Below are positions 46,181-54,648 of a DNA stretch of 64,000 nt, piece after piece; the first letter of the stretch is position 1, and the number at the start of each line of letters is the position of its first letter. The stretch is from positions 434,001-498,000 of the forward strand of contig NZ_PYAU01000001.1 of assembly GCF_003014675.1 (NCBI RefSeq), written 5' to 3'. The notes under the pieces are model-generated. The model was not told the DNA's origin, did not search any database, and was given only the letters and a program-made list of their open reading frames with translations. The translations under genes were made by a program, and so were the position numbers. The DNA is from Labedella gwakjiensis (lineage in GTDB: Bacteria > Actinomycetota > Actinomycetes > Actinomycetales > Microbacteriaceae).

Positions 46181-47508
46181 GGCGGCAGCGCCGTCGCGTC
46201 GAGCCAGGCATCGAGGAGGCGGTCGAGCGCCACGACCGCGACGCCGGGAACGGCGGAGCACGCACGGGATACGAGGTCGCGGAAGTCCGCCGTCGTCACG
46301 ACGTCGTGACGGTGTTCGCCCACCCACCGGCGCACGATGTCGAAGAACAGCTCGTCCCCCACAGCGAGTCGTAGGGCGTGGAGCGTCAACGCGCCCCTCT
46401 TGTAGACACGGTCGTCGAACATGTCGCGGGCGCCCGGGTCGCTCAAGACGATGTCGGACGCCGAACCCGCCAGCCGGGCGTAGTGCTCGCGCGCGAGCAC
46501 GTCGGCCGACGCGCCTCCCGAGGCCTCCGACCACACCCATTCGGCGTAGCAGGCGAAGCCCTCATTGAGCCAGATGTGCCGCCACTCGGCCACACCCACG
46601 GCGTTGCCGAACCACTGGTGGGCGAGTTCGTGGGCGACGAGTCGCTCCCACTCCCCCGTCCCCGTGAGGTGGTTCGAGCCGAAGATGGCGAGGGACTGCG
46701 CCTCGAGCGGGATCTCCAGAACGTCCTCCGTCACGACGACGGCGTATCCCGTGAAGGGGTACGGACCGAAGGCCCGCTGGAAGACCGCCATCATCCGCGG
46801 CACGTCGACGAGATCGGCCAGCACGCTGCGGCGGATCGACGCGGGGAACACGATGCGTCCGGGAACACCGTCCCAGTCGGCCTCCACCACCGAGTATCGG
46901 CCGATCTGAACGGTGGCCAGGTAGGTCGCCGTCGGTTCGTCCTGCTCGAAGAGCCACGTCGCACGGCCGGAGCGCACGGTGCGGCTCACGAGGCGACCGT
47001 TGCAGACCACCGTGTACGGCGCCTCCGTGGTCAGCTGGATGGAGTACGTCGCCTTGTCGGACGGCACGTCGTTGCAGGGGAACCACGTCGACGCGCCGCT
47101 CGGCTGCGACGCGACGATGACACCGTCGGCGAGCTCCTCCCACCCGACGGGACCCCATGTGCTCGATCGCGGGCGCGGTGCGCCGGCGTATTCGATCGTG
47201 ACGCGGAAACGCGTCCCCGCCTCGATGAGGCGCTGCGGTGTCACCGTGAGCTTGTGCGCCGACTGGCTGTGGTTCGCCGCACGCGCGCCGTCGATGCGCA
47301 CGGCGGACGCGGACAGCCGCGACAGGTCGAGGGTGAAGCGCGCGAGGTCCGACGTGGCGAGCACGTCGAGTCGCGCGATACCGCTCAGTCGGTTGGTGGC
47401 GAGCCTGTAGTCGAGCTCGAGCTCGTAGCGCTCGACGGTGAGCCCTGCGTTCCCGTTCTTCGGGACGTACGGGTCGGATCCTGCGGGCGTCGTCTTCCCC
47501 GTGATCAT
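46111..47508 (-). CDS. M1-family zinc metallopeptidase
   Basis: A 465-residue aminopeptidase-type enzyme. The zinc site is HELAH (His293, Glu294, His297) with Glu316 as third ligand, in the HExxH-x18-E spacing of family M1. The exopeptidase GxMEN motif is replaced by EIPLEAQS. It is shorter than PepN (about 860) and lacks the C-terminal ERAP-like domain. No signal peptide is seen. ATG 47508 overlaps the stop of the Pls-like synthetase gene by four bases (ATGA), implying coupled translation. In epsilon-poly-lysine producers the polymer-degrading enzymes are M1-type zinc peptidases, so a role in trimming the synthetase product is attractive. Confidence 0.9.
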   Translation of the reverse strand: MITGKTTPAGSDPYVPKNGNAGLTVERYELELDYRLATNRLSGIARLDVLATSDLARFTLDLSRLSASAVRIDGARAANHSQSAHKLTVTPQRLIEAGTRFRVTIEYAGAPRPRSSTWGPVGWEELADGVIVASQPSGASTWFPCNDVPSDKATYSIQLTTEAPYTVVCNGRLVSRTVRSGRATWLFEQDEPTATYLATVQIGRYSVVEADWDGVPGRIVFPASIRRSVLADLVDVPRMMAVFQRAFGPYPFTGYAVVVTEDVLEIPLEAQSLAIFGSNHLTGTGEWERLVAHELAHQWFGNAVGVAEWRHIWLNEGFACYAEWVWSEASGGASADVLAREHYARLAGSASDIVLSDPGARDMFDDRVYKRGALTLHALRLAVGDELFFDIVRRWVGEHRHDVVTTADFRDLVSRACSAVPGVAVVALDRLLDAWLDATALPPYPTASPSASVTTHPSTTAEDTA

Positions 47509-50500
47509 CGGGTCGCCGGCGCCGCGTGGTAGTCGCCGACCACGACGTCGCGCCACGGTCCGATCGGGTTCCCGCTCCAGCGTCCGCCGTCCGGAACCGT
47601 CTCTCCCCGCATGACGAGCGACGACGGCCCGATCGTCGAGTGATCTCCCACGATCGCGGCGGGGAGCGCCACGCTGTGGGGTCCGAGCGTGGCTCCGGCA
47701 CCGAGGGTCACATGGTCCATGCTCATGATTCGATCATGGAACAGGTGCGTTTGCACGACGCATCCCCTGTTGACGGTCGATCCGTCGCCGAGTGTGACGA
47801 GGTCGGCCTCCGGCAACCAGTAGCTCTCGCACCACACTCCGCGGCCGATCCGCGCACCGAGGGAACGGAGCCAGGTGACGAGCGCCGGCGTTCCAGCCGC
47901 TCCGTTCGCGAACCAGGGGGCCGCTGCCATCTCCGTGAAGGTGTCGGCGAGCTCGCTCCGCCAGATGAACGACGACCACAGGGGGTGCTCACCCGCGCGG
48001 ATCCGGCCGACGAGGGTCCACTTCGCGGCACTCGTCAGGGCGGCGGCCACGGCTCCGGCCGCGATCATGACGGCGCCGCCGAGCACGAGGGCCGGGACGA
48101 GGCCGATCATCTCGATCAGGAGAGCCAGCGTCCAGAGCACGAGCAGCCCGATGGCCACCGTCGCGATCACCGGCACGATACGCGCCAGCTCCCAGAAGGC
48201 TCGAGCCGCCCGGAGCCGCGCCGGCGGCGAGAAGGTCAGCGCGTCGTCGACGTCTGCCGGTGTGCGTCGGAGACGCACCGTCGGCGATCCGAGCCAGGAC
48301 GAGCCTGCCTTCGACTTGCGGGGAGCGACGGACAGCACGGCGACGAGGCTGTCGCGGTGGATCCGCCGGCCGCCGGCCACCATGCCCGAGTTGCCGAGGA
48401 AGGATCGGCGACCGATCTCGACCCGACCGATGCTCACGTACCCGCCGCCCAGCTCGTACGAGGCCACGAGGGTGTCGTCCGCGAGGAACGCGCCGTCTCT
48501 GATCGTCGTCATGCGAGGGATGAGCAGGACGGTCGACGCTTCGACATCGCGGCCGACCTCCGCTCCGAGCAGACGCAGCCACACGGGGGTGAAGAGGCTC
48601 GAGTACAGCGGGAAGAGGATCGTGCGGGAGAGGTCGAGAAGCCGCTCCGTCGCCCAGACCTGCCAGCCCTGACGGCTCCGCACCGGATACACGCCCTCCG
48701 AGAGCCCGAGACCGAGCGCTCGGGTGACCAGGACGATGAGGGTCGCGAGGACGAGTCCGGCCACGATGGTCGCGGGAACCACGAGGAGCAGGGCGCGGAG
48801 CCCCGCCTCGGCGATCGACGATGCTCCGTCGATCGCGGGGAGGAGGACGGCTCCCCCGGCCACGAGCGCGACGGACGGGAGGAGGGCGAGGAGCGAGCTC
48901 GACGTCGCATACACCCACCACCAGCCACGGCCGCGCGGAGGGGGCGACTCGGGCCACCATCGCCGTGCGCGTCCCACGCGGACGGCGGGCGATCCCGCCC
49001 ACCGCTGGCCGGCCCGAACGCGGCCGAACACGGCGGACGCCGGCTCGATCTGGGCGTCGCGACCGATCCGGGTGCCGGGGAGCAGCGCGCTCCGCGCTCC
49101 GATGACACTCCCGGCGCCGATGCGCACGGCCCCGACGCGGAGGATGTCGCCGTCGATCCAGTAGCCCGAGAGATCGACCTCGGGCTCCACCGAAGCTCCC
49201 TCCCCGATCGTCAGCATGCCCGTGAGGGGAGGCAGGGAGTGAAGGGTCACGTCTCGCGCGATGCGGGCTCCGAGGAGCCGTCCATACGCGACGACGAACG
49301 GAGCGCCCGACAGTCCGACGCCTCCGAGGGCGTGCGCGATCGCCTCGGTCGTCCAGATCCGGCGATGCACCGACCCTCCGCGCGGATAGTCTCCCGGCCG
49401 GACGCCGGCGAGGAGCGTCCGCGCGGCCAGCACCGTGAGCAGCATCCGTCCGATCGGTGTGACGAAGAGGATCACGAGGACCGCCACGACCCAGGTGTCG
49501 GCGCGCGGGAGAGGGCCGGCCAGCCCGAGGCGTCCCAGCACCCAGCCGATCGCGAGGAGGGCGGAGAGCCAGCGCGCCGCGGCGAGCGACGCGACGGGCA
49601 GGCTCACAACGGTCTGGAAGACGCCCATCGCCCGCGGCGTCGGTTCCACGCGGTGGAAGTCGGTGGGACGCCCGCGTCCGCGGTCCTCGTCGTCGCGTTC
49701 GTCGAGAGCCTCGGCCATGGCGCCGAGCCGAGGCAGGGCGTAGACGTCGGCGACGGTGAACTCCGGGTCGCGCGAGCGCACGCGCGTCACGAGCTGTGCC
49801 GCGGCGAGCGACCCGCCTCCGAGGTCGAAGAAATTGGCCTCGGCCGAGGGGACGGGCACGCCGAGCACGGCCGTCCAGTCCTGGGCGAGCAGGCGCATCC
49901 CCTCGGGAAGCGCGTCCGATGCGGCCTCCTCGACGGGGAGCGGCCAGGGCAGCGCGGCCTTGTCGACCTTGCCGGAGGTGCGGGTCGGCAGCTCATCGAC
50001 GAGCGCGAGCACGGGGACGAGGGCGGCGGGGAGTTCGGCCCGAAGCGAGGCGATCGCCGCCGCGCGGTCGAAGGCAGAGCGGTCCGGAACGGCCAGATAA
50101 CCGACGAGCACGGGAGAGCCTGAGGAGGAGGAACGGACGGCCGCAGCGGCCCCTGCGACTCCGGGCAGCGACTGGAGCGACGCCTCGATCTCTCCGAGCT
50201 CGATGCGTCGACCGCCGACCTTCACCTGGTCGTCGACGCGCCCCTGGAACACGAGTCCCTCGACCTCGAAGCGCACGAGGTCTCCGCTCCGGTAGGCGCG
50301 ATCCCAACCGAGGGTCGGAGCCGGTGCGTACTTCTCGGCGTCCTTCGCCGCGTCGAGGTAGCGCCCGAGGCCGACTCCGCCGATCACGAGTTCGCCCACC
50401 TCGCCCTCGACGACGCGGTTGCCGTCGGCGTCCACGACGGCGAGGTCCCAGCCGTCGAGGGGCAGACCGATGCGCACCGGACCCGGGCCTCCGAGGGGCG

Positions 50501-51521
50501 CGGCGCACGCGACGACCGTCGCCTCCGTCGGGCCGTAGGTGTTCCAGACCTCGCGCCCGTCGACGGCGAGCCTCTCCGCGAGTTCGGGCGGGCACGCTTC
50601 GCCGCCGAAGATGAGCAGCCGCACGTTCTCGAGTGACTCTGCCGGCCACAGCGCGGCGAGCGTCGGAACGGTCGAGACGATCGTCACGCCGCGCGCGACG
50701 AGCCAGGGTCCGAGGTCCACGCCGCTGCGCACGAGCGAGCGGGGCGCGGGCACGAGGCAGGCGCCGTGCGCCCACGCGAGCCACATCTCCTCGCACGAGG
50801 CGTCGAACGCGACCGAGAGTCCCGCGAGCACGCGGTCGTCCGGTCCGATCGGCTCCTCGGAGAGGAAGATGCGGGCCTCCGCGTCGACGAAGGCCGCGGC
50901 CGAGCGGTGGCTCACCGCGACGCCCTTCGGCACTCCCGTCGATCCTGAGGTGAAGATGATCCACGCGTCGTCGGACGGACGCGGAGGCGCCACGACGGCG
51001 AGCGCCGCCGTGTCGGTGACGGGGTGGTCGTCGACCGGCAGGACCTCCGGCGTCTCCATGCCGTCGGCGCGCCCTGCTGCCCGCGGGACGAAGACTCCCT
51101 CTCCCTCGAGGATGCCGACGACGTCGGCCTCGCCGAACACGAGGGTCGCGCGCTCCTCCGGGTCGTCCGCGTCGACGGGAACGTACGCTGCCCCGGCCAC
51201 GAGGACGCCGAGGATCGCGATGTACAGCTGTCGCCGGCCCGACTGCATGCGGATCCCGACTCGGTCTCCGCGGCGGACGCCGGCATCCGAGAGCACCGCG
51301 GCGACGCGGATCGCGTGCGCGAGCAGCTCGCGGTAGCTCAGGGAGACGGCGCCGTCGTCGAGTGCCGACGCGTCGGGGAACCGGGCGGCCGAGTCGCGCA
51401 GGATGTCGACGAGCGTCCGCGGGTCGGGGGCGAGGGCGGCACGTGACAGAGCGGCGAGCTGTGCGGAGGATGGATCCGTACCCGGTACCGACGGGCCGGG
51501 CGATGACGGTTCAGACGTCAC
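47505..51521 (-). CDS. Pls/PosA-type single-module non-ribosomal peptide synthetase
   Basis: A 1338-residue membrane-embedded NRPS-like enzyme. The adenylation domain (about 30-510) has the P-loop TSGSTGVPKG, NTYGPTEAT, YRSGDLV, GRVDDQVKVGGRRIE and the A10 lysine in TSGKVDKAAL. The carrier domain has its phosphopantetheine Ser571 in DLGGGSLAAAQ. The remaining 700 residues carry membrane helices interleaved with hexapeptide/left-handed-helix acyltransferase-like repeats (TIGEGASVE, GDGSTVNRGC, IGDHSTIGP), the NRPS terminal-domain type seen in Pls. Streptomyces Pls has the same order and about 1319 residues. Expected product: an isopeptide-linked homopolymer, probably of a basic amino acid. GTG 51521 overlaps the upstream gene by 11 bases; the M1 peptidase gene follows with an ATGA overlap. 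Confidence 0.87.
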   Translation of the reverse strand: MTSEPSSPGPSVPGTDPSSAQLAALSRAALAPDPRTLVDILRDSAARFPDASALDDGAVSLSYRELLAHAIRVAAVLSDAGVRRGDRVGIRMQSGRRQLYIAILGVLVAGAAYVPVDADDPEERATLVFGEADVVGILEGEGVFVPRAAGRADGMETPEVLPVDDHPVTDTAALAVVAPPRPSDDAWIIFTSGSTGVPKGVAVSHRSAAAFVDAEARIFLSEEPIGPDDRVLAGLSVAFDASCEEMWLAWAHGACLVPAPRSLVRSGVDLGPWLVARGVTIVSTVPTLAALWPAESLENVRLLIFGGEACPPELAERLAVDGREVWNTYGPTEATVVACAAPLGGPGPVRIGLPLDGWDLAVVDADGNRVVEGEVGELVIGGVGLGRYLDAAKDAEKYAPAPTLGWDRAYRSGDLVRFEVEGLVFQGRVDDQVKVGGRRIELGEIEASLQSLPGVAGAAAAVRSSSSGSPVLVGYLAVPDRSAFDRAAAIASLRAELPAALVPVLALVDELPTRTSGKVDKAALPWPLPVEEAASDALPEGMRLLAQDWTAVLGVPVPSAEANFFDLGGGSLAAAQLVTRVRSRDPEFTVADVYALPRLGAMAEALDERDDEDRGRGRPTDFHRVEPTPRAMGVFQTVVSLPVASLAAARWLSALLAIGWVLGRLGLAGPLPRADTWVVAVLVILFVTPIGRMLLTVLAARTLLAGVRPGDYPRGGSVHRRIWTTEAIAHALGGVGLSGAPFVVAYGRLLGARIARDVTLHSLPPLTGMLTIGEGASVEPEVDLSGYWIDGDILRVGAVRIGAGSVIGARSALLPGTRIGRDAQIEPASAVFGRVRAGQRWAGSPAVRVGRARRWWPESPPPRGRGWWWVYATSSSLLALLPSVALVAGGAVLLPAIDGASSIAEAGLRALLLVVPATIVAGLVLATLIVLVTRALGLGLSEGVYPVRSRQGWQVWATERLLDLSRTILFPLYSSLFTPVWLRLLGAEVGRDVEASTVLLIPRMTTIRDGAFLADDTLVASYELGGGYVSIGRVEIGRRSFLGNSGMVAGGRRIHRDSLVAVLSVAPRKSKAGSSWLGSPTVRLRRTPADVDDALTFSPPARLRAARAFWELARIVPVIATVAIGLLVLWTLALLIEMIGLVPALVLGGAVMIAAGAVAAALTSAAKWTLVGRIRAGEHPLWSSFIWRSELADTFTEMAAAPWFANGAAGTPALVTWLRSLGARIGRGVWCESYWLPEADLVTLGDGSTVNRGCVVQTHLFHDRIMSMDHVTLGAGATLGPHSVALPAAIVGDHSTIGPSSLVMRGETVPDGGRWSGNPIGPWRDVVVGDYHAAPATR

Positions 51522-52176
51522 GCGGGGCCTCGGGGAAGAGGTCCAGGAGTTCTTGCTTCCGCTTGCGCGACAGGGAGGTGAATCCGCGCGACCGGGCGAA
51601 GGATCGCAGGCGGGCGACCGTCCACGTCGCGTTGGGCACCGGACCGGTCGGGGCGGTCGCCTCCGCGAGGGACTCGACGGCAGCCTCCGTCACGGCGAGG
51701 CGGCGCGCCCTCTCGGCCGCTGCACGCGCGACGGCGGCGGCCTCCTCGCGTGCCGCCTTCTCGGCGCGAGCCCGCTCGGCCTTCTCGCGTGCCTTCCGCT
51801 CCGCTTTCTCGGCCTTCGCCCTCTGCTTGGCCTTCTTCTCGGCCTTCTCGGCCTTCGCGCGCTCCTTGGCCTTCTTCTCGGCCTTCTCAGCCTTCGCGCG
51901 CTCCTCGGCCTTCTTCTCGGCCTTCGCAGCCTTCGCCTTCTCCTTGGCCTTCCGCTCGGCCTTCTCAGCCTTCGCGCGCTCCTCGGCCTTCGTGGCGGCC
52001 TTCGCAGCCTTCGCCTTCTCCTTGGCCTTGCGCGCTGCCTTCTCCAAGCGGTCGTCCTCGGCGGCGGCCCGCTCGGCCTCGGCGATCACCGCTCGTGTGA
52101 CGGCTTTGCGCTCCGCCTTGTCCTCGGCGGTCTTCTTCTTCGTCGATGTCTTCGCGGACGCGTCGTTCTTCGCCAT
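51511..52176 (-). CDS. Lysine/alanine-rich protein with C-terminal SAP/Rho-N-like domain
   Basis: A 221-residue protein. Residues about 40-140 are a highly repetitive Lys/Ala/Glu helix built from KAEKAE-RKAKEKA units, reminiscent of histone H1-like proteins. The last 40 residues (WTVARLRSFARSRGF...SRKRKQELLDLF) match the SAP or Rho-N helix-extended-helix that binds nucleic acid. ATG 52176 follows GAGGGAG. The 3' end overlaps the Pls-like synthetase start by 11 bases, so the proteins are co-translated. A DNA- or RNA-binding role is inferred from composition; why it is tied to the synthetase is unknown. Confidence 0.75.
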   Translation of the reverse strand: MAKNDASAKTSTKKKTAEDKAERKAVTRAVIAEAERAAAEDDRLEKAARKAKEKAKAAKAATKAEERAKAEKAERKAKEKAKAAKAEKKAEERAKAEKAEKKAKERAKAEKAEKKAKQRAKAEKAERKAREKAERARAEKAAREEAAAVARAAAERARRLAVTEAAVESLAEATAPTGPVPNATWTVARLRSFARSRGFTSLSRKRKQELLDLFPEAPRDV

Positions 52177-52288
52177 CCGTCTCCCTCTCGGTCAGGGCAT
52201 CGATCGGCGTCGGGATGAGGCGCGACCGTCCTGCCGGTCGGGGGCAGGTGGCCACACGATATCGAGGGAAGGTAAACGGGAGGTTCCG

Positions 52289-53017
52289 TCAGTCGAACGG
52301 ACCGGCCCCGTCGATCTCCGGGGCGATCGATGCGGAACCGGGCGAGGCGAGCGCGTTGTCGACCGCACTCCGCACGAGGGACGACAGGTACGCGCCGGGG
52401 TTGTCCACGCCGATGGTCGCGAGGATCGCGCTCGACTGCGCGACGATCGACCGGGAGAACTCCGTCGCCGTGGCGATCGCCTCGGCGTAGGCAGGACGGT
52501 CGTCCTCGGCCACAACCACGGGCTCCGCCCCCATCTCCATGACGAGCGCCTGTGCGATCGGGAGGACGGGTGACGGAGCGGTCACGGCGAAGTAGCTCTC
52601 GCGCAGCCTCGCGAGATCGAGGGACGTGCCCGTGAATGCGATGGCGGGGTGCAGGGCGAGGGGGATTGCCCCGGCGAGCTGGGCCGGTCGCAGCACATCG
52701 GTGCCGAACCGAGCGGAGGTGTGAGCCACGAGCTGGCCGGGCTGCCAGACACCGGCCGCTGCGAGCCCGGCCACGAGCGGCGCGATCTCCTCGTCGGGGA
52801 TCGCGATGATCACGAGTTCCGAGCGCTCCACGAGCTCCGGGATCGTCAGGATCGGGGCGCCGGGGAGGATCGTCTCCGCGCGTTCCCTGCTGTCCTCCGA
52901 GACCGCCGAGACTCCGACCACCGCGTGTCCGGCGCCGGCGAGCGCGGCGCCGAGAACCGGCCCGACGCGCCCGGCACCGAGCACGCCGACGCCGAGTCGT
53001 CCCGCACGCGCGTTCAT
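52289..53017 (-). CDS. Rossmann-like and DUF2520 protein
   Basis: A 242-residue oxidoreductase-like protein. An N-terminal dinucleotide-binding fold (GVLGAGRVGPVLGAAL, residues 11-26) with an AIPDEEIAPLVA segment is followed by the DUF2520 domain (about 130-240), which includes the LHPAIAFTG motif. The layout resembles short-chain NADP-dependent beta-hydroxyacid dehydrogenases. In many actinobacteria this gene precedes panC, but no panC is seen here. ATG 53017 overlaps the stop of the PH-domain gene (ATGA). Confidence 0.87.
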   Translation of the reverse strand: MNARAGRLGVGVLGAGRVGPVLGAALAGAGHAVVGVSAVSEDSRERAETILPGAPILTIPELVERSELVIIAIPDEEIAPLVAGLAAAGVWQPGQLVAHTSARFGTDVLRPAQLAGAIPLALHPAIAFTGTSLDLARLRESYFAVTAPSPVLPIAQALVMEMGAEPVVVAEDDRPAYAEAIATATEFSRSIVAQSSAILATIGVDNPGAYLSSLVRSAVDNALASPGSASIAPEIDGAGPFD

Positions 53018-54648
53018 CGTGTCTCCGATGCCCAGCGGTGGCTGTGGTCGTGCGCCGCCGCATCCACGGCCGCCGCCGAGGCGCGCTCGAAGAGCAACGC
53101 GGCCTCGTCCTTCGCGATGGTCGGGAGCACCGCCGACACGGGACCGATCACGGTGTGCACGCGAGCGGACGACAGGCGGAGCAGGCGCTCCACCGGTCCC
53201 TGCGAGATCTGCACGCTCTGGATGCGGGCGAGAGGAAGGATCACGAGTTTCCTCCAGAAGACACCGGTTCGGAAGACGAGGAGACTGGGGCGCAGCGCGT
53301 ATCCCGTCCGGCGCCACGCGATCGGATCGAGGATGCGCGCGCGCTTCGGCGCGAGAACGAATCCGCTCTCGCCCGGTCGCATCATCGCGGACTCGACCTG
53401 CTCATACGTCGAGTCCACGTCAGCGCCGTCGAGCATGAGCTGGACCACGGCTGTGGCGTCGCGCAGGGTCCCGACGGGGAGGATCGTGGTGTTGCCCTTC
53501 CCTCCCGCCGCGGCTTCGGCGGACAGACCGGCCTTGTTGATCTTCACCTGCCACCATCCGAAGGGTCGCCACAGCAGCGGCTGCGAGATCTGCACGGCGT
53601 GGACGCGTCCGGGTGGCAGCGTGTCGTTGCTGGTGGACAGCAGCCCGAAGCCGATCCGCACACCGCTCGGCGTGCCGGCGATCGAGTAGCGCAGCGACTT
53701 CGTGATGGCGGACCAGTAGTAGCTCACGATGCCGAGCAGAGCAGGGATGAGCGTGAAGATGACCCAGGTGTTCCCGTTCGAGATCATCACGATGCCGAAC
53801 ACGATCAGGGCGATCACGAACACCGTGCCCTCGTTCACCACGGTCGAGGCCACCAACCGGCCCACGGGGATGCGCACGATGGATTCGGGCGGAGCCTGGT
53901 CGTCCGGCAGCTCAGGCGACAGGAAGTCGTTGGCCGTCTCGACGACGTGTCGGGTGATCATTCCGTCGCCCGCCGCCACCGTTCCGGCGGGACCGGCGCC
54001 GGCGAGCGGCGCCTCCCCCTCGGCCAGTCGCGCGCCCGAGGCGAGCGTGAGAACGTCGCGGCGAAGCTTCTCGGCCGGCGTCGTCGACAGGTACTCGAGC
54101 TTCACGTCGGCGGACTGACCGGCCACGTTCACGTCGAGGCGGGCCGCGCCGAACAGGCGAGGGAGAAACGGCTTCGAGAGCCCGACGCCCTGGACCCGGT
54201 CGAGTTTCGCCTTGCGATGCGTGCGGAAGAGGATGCCGCTGCGCACCTCGACGGCCTCGTCCGTCACGCGGAAGCTGTGCATGCGCCACGAGAGGAAGAA
54301 CGCCCCGATGACGAGAAGGAGGAAGACGAGCAGCCCGAGGAGCACCCACCCGACGTAGCCGTGGTTGAGCGTGTAGGTGATCGGGTCGTAGTCCTCACCG
54401 TCGTAGCGGTAGTCCCCGGCGAACTGCGGCAGGAACATCTCCACGAGACGCTCGCGCAGGTTCGCGATGACGATGCCGAGGATCGCGATGAAGGCGATCC
54501 CGCCGCGCAGCAGCGGGGTCGCGGGATGGAGCCGGTGCCACTCGCCGTCGGCGAGGGTGCCGCCCGCGAGAACCCTCTCGCGCGCGATCCGCCCAGCCTC
54601 GGGGATCGGCTGATCGGGTGCTGGCTGCGGCGCTCCGGCGTCGCTCAT
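53014..54648 (-). CDS. PH domain (bPH2) membrane protein, YdbT-like
   Basis: A 544-residue membrane protein with repeated bacterial PH-like domains. Paired helices near 48-65 and 93-118, and again near 270-310, separate three bPH2 segments. Each has the SFRVTDEAVEVRSGILFRTHRKAKLDRVQGV-like pattern of a strand, a basic turn and a Q-x-V helix. YdbS/YdbT pairs occur widely in Firmicutes and Actinobacteria; function is unknown, although links to membrane-active toxins exist in Bacillus. ATG 54648 overlaps the stop of the upstream PH gene by four bases. Confidence 0.87.
   Translation of the reverse strand: MSDAGAPQPAPDQPIPEAGRIARERVLAGGTLADGEWHRLHPATPLLRGGIAFIAILGIVIANLRERLVEMFLPQFAGDYRYDGEDYDPITYTLNHGYVGWVLLGLLVFLLLVIGAFFLSWRMHSFRVTDEAVEVRSGILFRTHRKAKLDRVQGVGLSKPFLPRLFGAARLDVNVAGQSADVKLEYLSTTPAEKLRRDVLTLASGARLAEGEAPLAGAGPAGTVAAGDGMITRHVVETANDFLSPELPDDQAPPESIVRIPVGRLVASTVVNEGTVFVIALIVFGIVMISNGNTWVIFTLIPALLGIVSYYWSAITKSLRYSIAGTPSGVRIGFGLLSTSNDTLPPGRVHAVQISQPLLWRPFGWWQVKINKAGLSAEAAAGGKGNTTILPVGTLRDATAVVQLMLDGADVDSTYEQVESAMMRPGESGFVLAPKRARILDPIAWRRTGYALRPSLLVFRTGVFWRKLVILPLARIQSVQISQGPVERLLRLSSARVHTVIGPVSAVLPTIAKDEAALLFERASAAAVDAAAHDHSHRWASETR

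Noticed and set aside
47526-50123. 865-codon plus-strand frame opposite the Pls-like synthetase
   Set aside because: Antisense of a well-supported NRPS-like gene and with shadow-type composition.
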